Positions 23,911 to 34,066 of a stretch of DNA of 64,000 nt are shown in pieces; position 1 is the stretch's first letter; each line of letters opens with the position of its first letter. The position numbers and the translations under genes were made by a program. The notes beneath the pieces are model-generated. The model saw only the letters and a list, made by a program, of their open reading frames with translations. It had not been told where the DNA came from and searched no databases. Origin of the DNA: Acanthosoma haemorrhoidale (taxonomy: Eukaryota > Arthropoda > Insecta > Hemiptera > Acanthosomatidae); contig OV884011.1 in assembly GCA_930367205.1 (NCBI GenBank), positions 47,815,754 through 47,879,753 on the forward strand, in the 5' to 3' direction.

Positions 23911-24298
23911 TGGTAGCGTCGTGGATTCCCAAAGACAAATCAAACGAAGCAATAAAATACAAAACAAGGCATACTGGTATAGAAAAAACAATAAAACCTT
24001 GCAAAAGGCACAAACTTTTCGTCTCACATTTCTTTTCTCACACATAATTATAATTTTTCGTTTCGCCTTTCTCCCGCATGAATTCGTTGAACGGCAGTCA
24101 CGAGGATCCTATTGTACTTTATTCATTACTTTCTTCGGCTCAGTTCCCTCATTACGTCAATTGTAAAATTAATTGGCGAACTCTCCAGCGACAGAGGCAC
24201 GCAACGCGTATAATATTTGTCTGCTCTTTTCATTACCATATGGTTACCTATGTTAGATAACGCCTAGATGCCGCGTGGTAAGTAGACTAGGACGCCCC
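23911..24298. other. upstream region of the cuticular gene
   Basis: No open frame of note. It presumably holds distal regulatory sequence of the gene that starts at 24332, but no specific binding sites were identified. Confidence 0.4.
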
Positions 24299-24305
24299 TA
24301 TAAAG
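24299..24305 (+). promoter_or_regulatory. TATA box
   Basis: TATAAAG lies about 31-33 bases upstream of a TCAGT initiator and 58 bases before the start codon of the RR-2 gene. That is standard spacing for arthropod core promoters. Confidence 0.8.
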
Positions 24306-24328
24306 ACCCGGGGACAGTCCCTAATGTG

Positions 24329-24335
24329 ATCAGTG
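24329..24335 (+). promoter_or_regulatory. initiator (probable transcription start)
   Basis: ATCAGTG contains the arthropod TCAGT initiator, with the predicted +1 A at 24332. This gives a 25-base 5' UTR. Confidence 0.7.
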
Positions 24336-24356
24336 TTCTCTGAGACTACTAACAGA

Positions 24357-27300
24357 ATGATCAAGGTAAAGAATTCAAGTAGTTTGGGAGAGGGGGAGGG
24401 TAATATGTGGATGGATAACTAAACAAAACAAAAATGTTTGATCTTAAAATCAGTTGAATCGCCATTAGTTCTTCCTTAGGTCAATTTCTTATTTTTAGTG
24501 ATCAAAATTTGTTTACCCCAATTATGAATTGTAATTTTATGGGCTGTTAATAACTGACAATTTTCGGCAAAATATTAAAACTGTAAGACCGAATAGTCCA
24601 TTAGTTTGGCTAAAAAACCTTTGCCTCCGAAAATAGACATTAACCCCCCACCCCTCCAAAAAAAACGTGCTAACAGTTAAAATATTGGAATGTTTGAATT
24701 AATAATAATAATAATATTACAATCTGTCATTCAGTCTGTTTGTTTGTTATACTTTAGCAGCGTTAAAAATGATCCGTTAGACATCAAATTTGTAATGTTT
24801 ATTTTTGTTTTAGTCCAGATATGGTGATGGCAATATGCCAATGTACAGAAATTAACGTGAGACAATACATTCCCCTACCTATTAAACAGTTTTATTTTGG
24901 AGTTCTTAAGACTCATCCTATAGTTTATAGTTTTTCTTACGGTAAAGGATATAATAAACGTGGTCGTGTTCGTTGTGCACTAATGAATTCAAAGTAATTC
25001 CAAAAAATAATCAATGGGATAAAAATGGAAATTGCCTTTTTGTGGTTGAAGCTGGTTTTAATTAAAAAAATTCTTGTTGATATTTTTGCAATTAAAAATT
25101 TTCACTGACAAATATTTTTTGGCAAATAAATTTTTTTGCAATCATTTGTCAAGTATTTAAAAAACTGAAACGGAGCCCTGTAAGTATCTCTAGGTATTAA
25201 TTAGTCAATACAATATATACTGGTCGGGCTCTGACCCAGGAACTCTCAATATCCGGATGGGTGCCCTACCAACTGTGTTAAAGATTCCAGCTAATAATTG
25301 ATAATAATATTGATATCTAGACCGAAACGAATAATTGTCTGTAATTTGTTTGAAAATCTCTGGATATTGTTTCTTTATTTTGTACCTCTTTTAAATATAA
25401 GTTTAGTACGACGGATCCCCCCCCCCTCCATGTCAGCATGCCCCTTTTGCCTAATTCACAGCAAATATTGTAGTTGTGCTAGTCACACTTGTAAATGAGA
25501 TAATAAATTACTTTAACCCTGAATGAATTTTCTCACAATCTTGGAATGAGTAATTTATGAGTATATTTATTTCTTAATTTCCGCTATGGGCAGAGAACTT
25601 CCATTCCAGACGTATCGGATATCAGACATGAATATGAATGAAAAGGCTCTTTGAGGGCTTCACTAGTATTATGGTTTCCAAGGCTTACAGAAAGGGATAA
25701 GTATAGTTCGTAGCCTTGTGCTTCCGTGTATGGGGATAATACAAAGTCTTATGCTCTAAGCTAATTATAGCACATATGTCTAGTATTTGTATAAAAATAG
25801 AATATTACACATTTGCATTTTTAAGATATTTTCTTCTTTATAATAATCCATTATTTTATATTAATGAGAGAAATGATTCTTCTGTAATGATACATTATAA
25901 ATATATTTTCAGATTTCAATCTTTCTTTGTGTCGCGCTGGCGGTTCTGGTGTCAGCCAAATATGGCAGCCACTATGAAGATCATTATGTAAGTAGTTATA
26001 AATAGACAGTTTATTATTTTTTGCAGTATCGCATCCTTCATCATTATTTTTAAGAGTCATATTTAAGCTTCCTATCAAACGAATACTATTCTATGAGCTA
26101 AGGTTTTTTGTATGATGCGACAAGGAATCACGAAGAAGAAGAAGAAACCACTTTGTTTGGTGTAATTTTTAATTGCTAAAGGTTAGATTTGACTAATTAT
26201 TCCATTGTGTTTAATCTGTAGTTAATAGTTTTAGTCTGATAGGTTACTGTTGAGGTATTCAAAATAAAAGTTAAAGTGAAGTTTTAGTAGCGCATCTTTT
26301 AAAAGGAGAGTTTATGGTTTCTGGGTACACCCCAGTTCTGATGAATAGATATGTTAGTTTTATGCAATTGCATACTTAAAATTTCGTAATCTAGTAGATA
26401 ATTTTTGTTTTAAAATTCAAAACCTGCATCTTATTTCTTTCCTCAAACCATATAAACTGGTCTGCCGGTATTGCAAATTTGCACAAGCCTAAACGGGACC
26501 AACCGCTGCACGTTCATCTTAAGAGTTGGGTATGTGGCACGTTATTAAGAACCAAGTTGCATCCCATTCTTGAACCAACAATTCACTCAATAGTTTACTG
26601 GAAAAAAAGCAACAACGGCGGACAACAGTAAAAACAGCATTCAGGATGTAATATAAATGACAGAACAGATTGGGTAAGAACTTCTACTCTGTGACACTTT
26701 GGAGATAGCTCACTGCGGTATCATTGGGAATGAGATTGTGCACATTGAGGCTTAAGACCATTTATGGTTTCACTGTATCTTATAAAGAATACTTCTCTCC
26801 AGGGCAATTCATGAGTTCCAAAAACAGATAAATGGAACCGAATCCAGCGGTAATAAAATCATTTTTACACGTTTAAACTTATTATTATTAAATATTGAGA
26901 ATTGATATTTTATTAAGCTTTTGGCATAATATAGCGTAAACGGACAACTCTACCCAACAACCACAAATAAGCTCAGTTCAATGAGCAGTAATTCTTGATC
27001 AAGAAGTGAGCCATAGTTCATTTATTTACTTAATTAGTCTTTTATGTTTTATTAATAAGTACGTTTAAGTCTTGTTTTTATCTTTTGGTTTTACTTGATC
27101 CAGGAACACCATGAGCCCCACTACCAGTTCGAGTACAGCGTCCACGATCCTCACACTCACGACATCAAGAGTCAGCAAGAGAGCCGAGACGGAGATGTAG
27201 TCAAAGGCTACTATACAGTCAAAGAGGCTGATGGCTCTACAAGAGAGGTGCACTACACAGCAGACCACAAGAACGGGTTCAACGCCGTTGTGAGCAAAGA

Positions 27301-27358
27301 CGGCCAACAAGTCTTCCCTCATATACCATCGCACCATGAGCTTACCGGTCACTACTGA
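24357..27358 (+). CDS. RR-2 chitin-binding cuticular protein (CPR family)
   Basis: Three coding exons: 24357-24365 (MIK, donor GTAAAG), 25913-25987 (acceptor TTTTCAG, donor GTAAGT) and 27104-27358 (acceptor ATCCAG, stop TGA). Both introns are phase 0, giving 112 residues. Residues 1-18 form a signal peptide (core [13 protein letters not shown]). A histidine/tyrosine-rich linker ([17 protein letters not shown]) is followed by the extended Rebers-Riddiford RR-2 domain at about 33-100, including [27 protein letters not shown] and [17 protein letters not shown]. In this family the domain binds chitin and the protein is secreted into procuticle, usually hard cuticle for RR-2. A TATA box, initiator and AATAAA (27395-27400) support a working gene. 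Intron 1 holds a SINE relic and intron 2 a possible LINE RNase H scrap. Confidence 0.93.
25220..25290 (-). repeat. tRNA-derived SINE head (relic) in intron 1
   Basis: The minus strand reads CACAGTTGGTAGGGCACCC and, after tRNA-like spacing, CCTGGGTCAGAGCCCG. This aligns well with a generic tRNA from the D arm to the T arm. The T loop is altered and the acceptor stem is not conserved, so it is a SINE head, not a functional tRNA. Confidence 0.6.
26699..26757 (+). pseudogene. possible LINE RNase H scrap
   Basis: A short frame reads [15 protein letters not shown] before a TAA. It resembles the HxGIxGNExAD segment of the RNase H domain in I- or R1-type LINEs. Only this motif is visible, and it lies in intron 2 of the cuticular gene. 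A chance match is possible. Confidence 0.3.
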
Positions 27359-27394
27359 TCTCACATGAAATTTTCCTAAGGAAAAAAATCTTGA

Positions 27395-27400
27395 AATAAA
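27395..27400 (+). terminator. poly(A) signal of the RR-2 gene
   Basis: AATAAA lies 37 bases after the TGA stop codon, followed by A/T-rich sequence. Confidence 0.75.
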
Positions 27401-28656
27401 ACTTAATGATTTTCACAATCATTTTTTTAATTTTCCCAAAACTGAATAGTTCAAGTTATTTGAATCAGACACCGTCACATGACAAAGGCATAACGGTTAT
27501 ATCGAGTTGTCCAGATTTCCCTTCTTAACCAATGCTTAGTAAGTTAATCACCAATATTTCAATGAAAATTGCAAATTTGATCACAACTGGCCAGTAATTG
27601 CATATCAGTACATAAAATTGTTGGTAAAATCACGTTTTCACATATTTTAATTTAACATAATGCAAGTCATTTATGATTCTAAACACAATTATGACTGCGA
27701 AAACGATTTTAATGCCTGTTATTAAAATATATTCATATAACAAAGTCCCAAAAAGTATTACATATTATTAATCAGCTATGATTATTACTAAGATTATTTG
27801 GCGTAGCGTTGTTTTCATTTTAGCATCATCAACAACCATGCCAAATAACATGGCTCTAAAAAAAGCATTAGCGTATTTAAATTTTCTATTACGCTTTTAA
27901 AAAGAGGTGTTTTTTGATCTAAATAGCGTTTAAAATAAAAAAACATGAATTACGATTATGAATTTTTAGCCACGACTTCGAGATTTTTAATTTAATTTCC
28001 TAATCAAAATTATTGATTTTTTTAAAATTCCAATTAATTGATATATTAATTACCTTTCATTACTTTTATGAAGATATATATTATTTATTAGATATATAGG
28101 TTTTATATAGTTCATGTATCTTAATCTGGGAACAGAACAATCAGAAAACAGACAAAAGGGTAAAAACATGAGTGTTTCTGGTTTAAAAAACAAAACAAAC
28201 AATCCCATAAAAACCACTCATTTTTTTCACACAGCCAGTAGTTGTATGTGCCATACTATCCATACACGTTAGTTTAAAATTTCATTTATATTACAAAAAT
28301 CTTATCGTAGTCACACATAATCGAAACCGACTGGCTTAGTTTCTTCATGGAAGTCATTCATAAATACCTGACTCTAAACAATAATTTGCTTAACGATCAT
28401 TTTTGGCAATCAACTGACAATTATGATGTATTAAATAATCCATATTGAAAATAGTCACTATAAGTATTATATTACTAAATAATTTGATTACTAATATTTA
28501 CAAATTACTGATTATTGTTATTATTATGAATCTCACACTTCCTCGGAGTAATTAGTCAAGCAAGGGTCAGACTCAGGCATCTATTGCAAAACGATCATAT
28601 TAAATATCACAAAATATCCTTCTAGATAGGTTATTATTATCAAATCATACAATTAA
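27401..28656. other. non-coding, nothing recognised
   Basis: Very AT-rich sequence downstream of the cuticular gene with no open frame of note. Confidence 0.6.
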
Positions 28657-28700
28657 TTGTAAAGTTTCGGAATCATTCAGCCCATCATCATGCAACACCT
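28657..28700 (-). ncRNA. hammerhead-ribozyme-like motif, decayed copy 1
   Basis: The minus strand reads GTTGCATGATGATGGGCT, then GAATG, then ATTCCGAAACTTTACAAT. Against the hammerhead core CUGAUGA-stem II-GAAA, the first C is A and the cleavage triplet GUC is UUU. Stem II (GGGCU with the opposing GAUUCC side) and the flanking GUUG/ACAA stem I complement remain. About 55 bp of homology with 29232-29290 shows a shared repeat origin. It is unlikely to be active. Confidence 0.45.
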
Positions 28701-29231
28701 ACACAATCAGAAGACAAATACTGATACAATCAAAATCACCAAAACTCTTTTACGTCAAAACTATAATGTTTTAACAAAGTGAACTTTGATAAAAATACTA
28801 TAAAACAGATGTAAATGCAATAGGTTGGCACTAGATTGACATAATCAATAAGTTGAAATTTTGAAATTATTTTTACATATGCATTAGTAATAAAAGTGAC
28901 GACAAGTAGACAGACCATATTGTCACTTAATATATAATAATATAGAACCTTGAAATGACAACAAACAGCAACATGTAGCTACAGCTCATGCCAGAGATAG
29001 AGTGGGCTCACAGATGCATGAAACCATTCCTAAAAAATATTTTATTTATTTTTTATATATTGACAATATTTATTGATAACTTAAATTTTTATTATCAATT
29101 ATTTATTTTAAACAACACAAAGTAAGTATGATTTTTTTATTTAAATTGTCAAAAAATTATTGTATTGACATAATAAAAAAAATTAATTCTTTTAATTTTT
29201 ATTGTATTAGTATTTTTCTTCCAATTTAGTA

Positions 29232-29290
29232 GGGGTTGCCTGGTGATGGGCTGAATGAGTCCGAAACGTCACAAATAATTGTAAGACTTG
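29232..29290 (+). ncRNA. hammerhead-ribozyme-like motif, copy 2 (Penelope type)
   Basis: CTGGTGA (29240-29246) is one base from the hammerhead core CUGAUGA. Stem II is GGGCT (29248-29252), loop GAATG, AGTCC (29258-29262). GAA plus ACGT plus C (29263-29270) follows, so stem III would be the self-complementary ACGU with no loop and cleavage after C29270. Stem I pairs GTT/TTG before the core with ACAA after it, with one C-A mismatch. Small hammerheads with such minimal stem III, able to act as dimers, are known from Penelope-like retroelements. The A-to-G core change should impair this copy. Confidence 0.5.
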
Positions 29291-29437
29291 ATAGCAAAAA
29301 TCGATGTAGAACGATATATCGCTCATTTTGGGATGTTACATATATTTATTATTAAATTATCATAGATATGGTTCATACTTTTAGACAAATGATTTTAATT
29401 TGATTAAGTCAGCTCAAAAATCATAGCCTTATTATTG

Positions 29438-29463
29438 GACGGAAATGTAGTCAAAGGCTACTG
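29438..29463 (+). repeat. 25-bp echo of the RR-2 exon
   Basis: GACGGAAATGTAGTCAAAGG and the next five bases match exon 3 of the cuticular gene (about 27188-27212) with one mismatch. That spans the codons for DGDVVKGY. Flanking sequence does not match. It may be the last remnant of a decayed tandem RR-2 paralogue. Confidence 0.6.
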
Positions 29464-32400
29464 AACATTTTACTATTTTATATAGGTTTTTAATTATGTC
29501 TTTCTTTTAACTAGGTCTTTAGTTATGAATCTATATCAAACAGGGGCTGCTCCAAAACAAAACCAAATTGCATTAAATTACGCACCTAATAAATTACAAT
29601 CTCTTGAAGTAACAAAAAAATCAGTGAATATTTCATGCAATTATATGTGTTTAAAGCCAGAATTATGTAACCTCTGCAACACTGAAACCCTTCAGAATTT
29701 GTAATTGAAGTTTTGATGACGATTTCAATTTTTTTTAGTTTACGTATTTACAAGGTGTGTGTACTTGAGGGGCTACATTTTGAGGGAAATTTAATTCATT
29801 TTTTTTATTTAGCGGGAAGCAGGTAGGATTTTGATCATACATTTTATTAATATGAATACAAATAAAGAATGTTTTAATGTGAAACTGTCTGAAATGGATA
29901 TATAAGACTGAGCACCAAACCTGATAAAAAAACCAATCTATGAACACGTAACTACATCTCAACACTAATCTCTTACCATGCAAAAGACACCGAATCAATA
30001 CACGACTCTACCTAAATCTAGAAGACCAGGTCCTTTAATTACTGACATTAACTATTTTATTTATATGTTATTATTATCATATTACTGACCCCATTTTGGC
30101 CTAGCTTTAAGGGTGAGGCTTTACTTTCACATAGATATTTGGTGATCACCTATTTTTGGTTTGTTAAGGTTAGGTGTTTGTTAGGTGTTGATTGAACAGT
30201 TTAAATCATATAATATATCTTTAACAACCAAATTTATTAAATAATGCCCAGGGCTACACGAAACTATATTGTAGTTGAAATATAACAACGGGTCAACAAC
30301 AAAGTAACTGACAAAAAACATAAACAAAGAAAAAAGAGGAACATTGGTTTGACAAATAAACATTAACTAATTAACTGACTTTTCAGTTTCTGACGAATAA
30401 TATGTTAATGTCCTTTGTGGACTTTAATGACAAAAATTAATTATATATGTAAATAAAATTGTTTTCACTACATTAACGATTCCCGTCATTTAATGATGAA
30501 TAAAACTTGAGTTGAATTTTTAAAGGGATATTTATATTGTAACATATAAATTACAACAAAAATAAAAATGTATGCTTGATAAAAAAATAACTAATAGTTT
30601 TTCCACAAACATAAAAATAAGCGATTAAAAAACTCCCATTAAGTCATATTATTGTCTCTTTAAGTGGTTTTTGTTTTACGCCTATGATTTGGTTTACATA
30701 AATTCAAATAATATAATTTTGTTCAAAATTGATGCGAAATAGAATAGAAGTGGAATTTAAGAAAAAGATACAAAACATTCAGGGGAAATCGCTTGTAGTC
30801 TCAATAATTTTTAAAATCGAATGAAGGTTTCGATAACAACCATGGGACACCCTTGATAACCCCTGAACGACCCTTGATGTACCCATTCGTTAATAAAAAA
30901 ACAAATAGGAGCATAAATAAACACAAATAGAACAACCAAGATGTGACCGTTGCAACCTCCCACGAGGTTACTATTAATACTTGCTTATAAGGTTACGCAA
31001 CGTATCTCAATCACCAAGGTAAACAAGTGAATTCGATACGGTTTAAAATTTTCAGTTTTAACTGGACATTACAGGTCGATGAAAACCAACGGATTCCACA
31101 AAGGATTCGATCCTGAATTAAGAGTTGAAAATTGATTTAATGATACCTGCCACTATAATAATCGATTTCAACAATAGTTTTGCACAAATACTCCCACAGT
31201 GTAGAGGTTAGGGTAACCTTTGTGAATTCCTGAACAAGCATTTCCATATTCCCTTGCTGCACTACATGCCAATTAATAACAAATTTTTTTTTCTCGATTA
31301 CTTTTGATGCCAAAGTTGTTGAGCTCAAGATCAATTCAATCGTGCAAAATATTAATTCAGTTACATGCAATACTTCTAGAATGCTTAATAGTTATTGTTT
31401 CCTAATTGTGATGAAAAATACATCCATTGTAAGTTAGCTTAGTGTTCATTTGGATTCAATTGGATGGTATTCACAAAATGTCAACACTTTATAGTCATAT
31501 GTGTGTGATATGCGGTATAGGTATGGGTACTTTTTCTAACAGATTTTTTTTCTCGATGTTATTTGAATATGTCATGAGGTTATACCCTCAGAGCGAATTG
31601 ACCTCAAACCGTTACGGTCGCATACACCCCTAGATGTGACCCCGATTTATACATGAATTATGCAACGGAATGCATAAATATAGCAATCAACTATACAATT
31701 TTAAACACTCGTGAATATTAAACGATAAGACTAAATAAACATTTCATATGAATAGCTGTACAGTAGAAATCACAGTAGATTCGACAATTGTGTGCGATTA
31801 TTCGTTCGTTTATCACAACTTTACTAGCCGCAGAAATCACGAAATTGCAGTAATATTTCATTTTTCAATTTTTATTTTTCGGTATTATTACTTTTGATAT
31901 TATAGGCTATCATGCGCTGGTGGCTAAATAGGTATTAAGTTATACAATTTTATTATGCGATTAAATATTTTTCTTGACAACTAAATTTTTTAAAATTTGT
32001 TTGATTTTACAGTCAAGACTAATTAAATAAAATTTTGGTTGGAATGGAAATGTATAGATTAAAATAAAATAGTATTAAATCACTTAATAAATTTTCTCTA
32101 GCTATTCTAGCACCAGAAGAGGACAGTAAACAAATTAAAGACTACAACCCACAATCGGCATGCCAACAATACACAAATTATCAACTTCGCGGTTCTTTTA
32201 TATTGTGAAGTCATACCGAAAATGATTGCGACGAATCTGGTGGTGTAGTGATTAAAGAAACCTAAATCAAGCATGGACCGTGAGCCTTTCTTTTACCGAT
32301 GACACCGTACATTAGCAATGTTTAGCTCCGGGATAGGGTACATTTTGAAAAATTCTTCTAGCTGAAGGTTAAGAGTTATCAAGGCGAGATAAAATGGCGC

Positions 32401-32690
32401 CTTGGCAACGCTATCCTATGAGATGCTCCTGCAACTCCTGGCGCATCACCACGCCTAGTACGGCGAATTCTTGTAATTGGAAATATTATCACCTTTTCTT
32501 TTATTGAGAATTAGTGTGAAAACTATTGCGTTTTTTATAATTAGTTGAACTAGACATAATTTAGGAAGGAAATTTGTATTTATTAATGTCTCTATATATA
32601 ATAAGATATATTGACAAATATTTTTATTGAATTATTTTTTTGTTTTGTTGTGCAAGACGATTTTTATATTAAAAAAAAAAATCATTTGTG
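29464..32690. other. non-coding, nothing recognised
   Basis: Very AT-rich. The short open frames (29735-29998, 30181-30363, 31137-31370, 31442-31633) have no family features. Confidence 0.55.
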
Positions 32691-33200
32691 TGCACTGATG
32701 TTTCGGCTCACCTAGTAGGTGTGTTGTGTGTCAGTGGCCATGTGTATGAGAGCGATCGGTGGGCGAGTTGTGCGATGCATCTATGATCTACTCCCACCTA
32801 GAGATGGGGTCCGTGCTTATCAGATAAGCTTGTTTGATGTCGAGCACTGAACTGATAAGAATTGAGGTTTTCCCGTCACTCAGGGGCCTCTTGATAGCTG
32901 ATATGTGAACCCACCTGTCACAAAGGCCCTGGTCTCAGTGTGCGGCTCCTATACGCTGGTCTGTACGTTGGCGCTCTCGGGCCGCGGGCTTGCCTCAGCC
33001 TTGCGGGGGTCCTGGGATACTGGCACACTCCCGGGCCTCCTCACTCCTGCAGCATCGATACATCGAACCGCCCCTAACCGGCGTCAGTTCGATGTATCGA
33101 ACCACCCTTAGCTGGCTGCTGTTCGATGTATCGAGCCACCCCTAGTACCCCCTTCGATATCTCGACCTGTTGACTCCGTCAATACGGTATCTCGAGCCCA
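32691..33200. other. GC-rich island with short tandem repeats
   Basis: Much GC-richer than its surroundings. At 33055-33145 a unit of about 34 bp, headed by TTCGATGTATCGA, occurs about three times with drift. The first copy is preceded by the complementary GATACATCGAA, making local palindromes. The 68-codon frame across it (32905-33111) is not convincing as a protein. The origin is unknown; a transposon or satellite scrap is possible. Confidence 0.5.
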
Positions 33201-33845
33201 CTCTCTCGGCAGATCTGCACTGCCTCTTACCTATTTCCTACTTTATTGACTTAATTTTTTTTTTTTTCGTTTATGAACTAAATTGTATTCTCTTAAATTT
33301 ATAGTTGAATAAACAATATCGAGAGATGATACAAATAGGCAAAAATTCTATCCAAGTTTGTTTCCTCACGCAAATAAGGATTTTCTTTCAGTTAAATAAT
33401 ACATTTTAATATATCGTACATCATATCATATTATATAATTATTACATATGGTAACCAAAATTAATGCATTTTTTTGAGTAACAGACAATTAATGAAATAG
33501 TTACATCCATGTTTTATGGAAATAAAAAAATTTGATGTCGCTAGCTTGGAAAGGAGACTCGCAATCTTTGTACTCCTTTTAGTTACACTTAACCTCAGGG
33601 AACATGAAAACTATATAATCTTAGCTTCTGAACTGGGACTTAAGAAATCCTTTATTACATAGTCTCCGCTGTTGTATTTCAATCAAAACTAATGAGTGTA
33701 TCGGGGTGTTGCGGAATTTACCCTATAAATTTCAGATTAATTGAACTATTTTTAGAACAGCTATCGTAGATGATGACGAATTCAGACGACAGACCGGTAC
33801 CTGAAATTTGGCTTCAGGCTAGGCAATTAAAGTAAAAAAACTACT
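33201..33845. other. non-coding, nothing recognised
   Basis: AT-rich sequence up to the poly(T) tail of the next LINE fragment. Confidence 0.55.
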
Positions 33846-34066
33846 TTTTTTTTTTTCCATAGCCCCTTCAAATTTACAGACAACTACATACAACTATAGA
33901 TCCTCAGGCGAATCTATTTACAATTATTTTGTATTTCCTGTAGCATCACTACATTATATACAGGTTTTGTTATTTTATAGAATTTATATAATGTATAAAC
34001 AAGTATAATGACATAAATTATACGTGACTTGACGAAACTGACTAATAAGGTGATGGGGCTCACCTA
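33846..34066 (-). mobile_element. LINE 3'-UTR fragment with conserved stem-loop
   Basis: The minus strand starts near the stem-loop AGGTGAGCCCCATCACCT (34048-34065) and ends in a 12-base poly(A), T at 33846-33857. A second small hairpin, GTAGTGATGCTAC (33940-33952), matches GTAGCCAAGCTAC at 58313-58325 in another copy. No coding part remains, so the copy is a very short 5' truncation. Confidence 0.75.

Noticed and set aside
27065..27364. 99-codon minus-strand frame opposite the RR-2 exon
   Set aside because: Shadow of the real plus-strand exon, which has splice sites, a domain match and a poly(A) signal.
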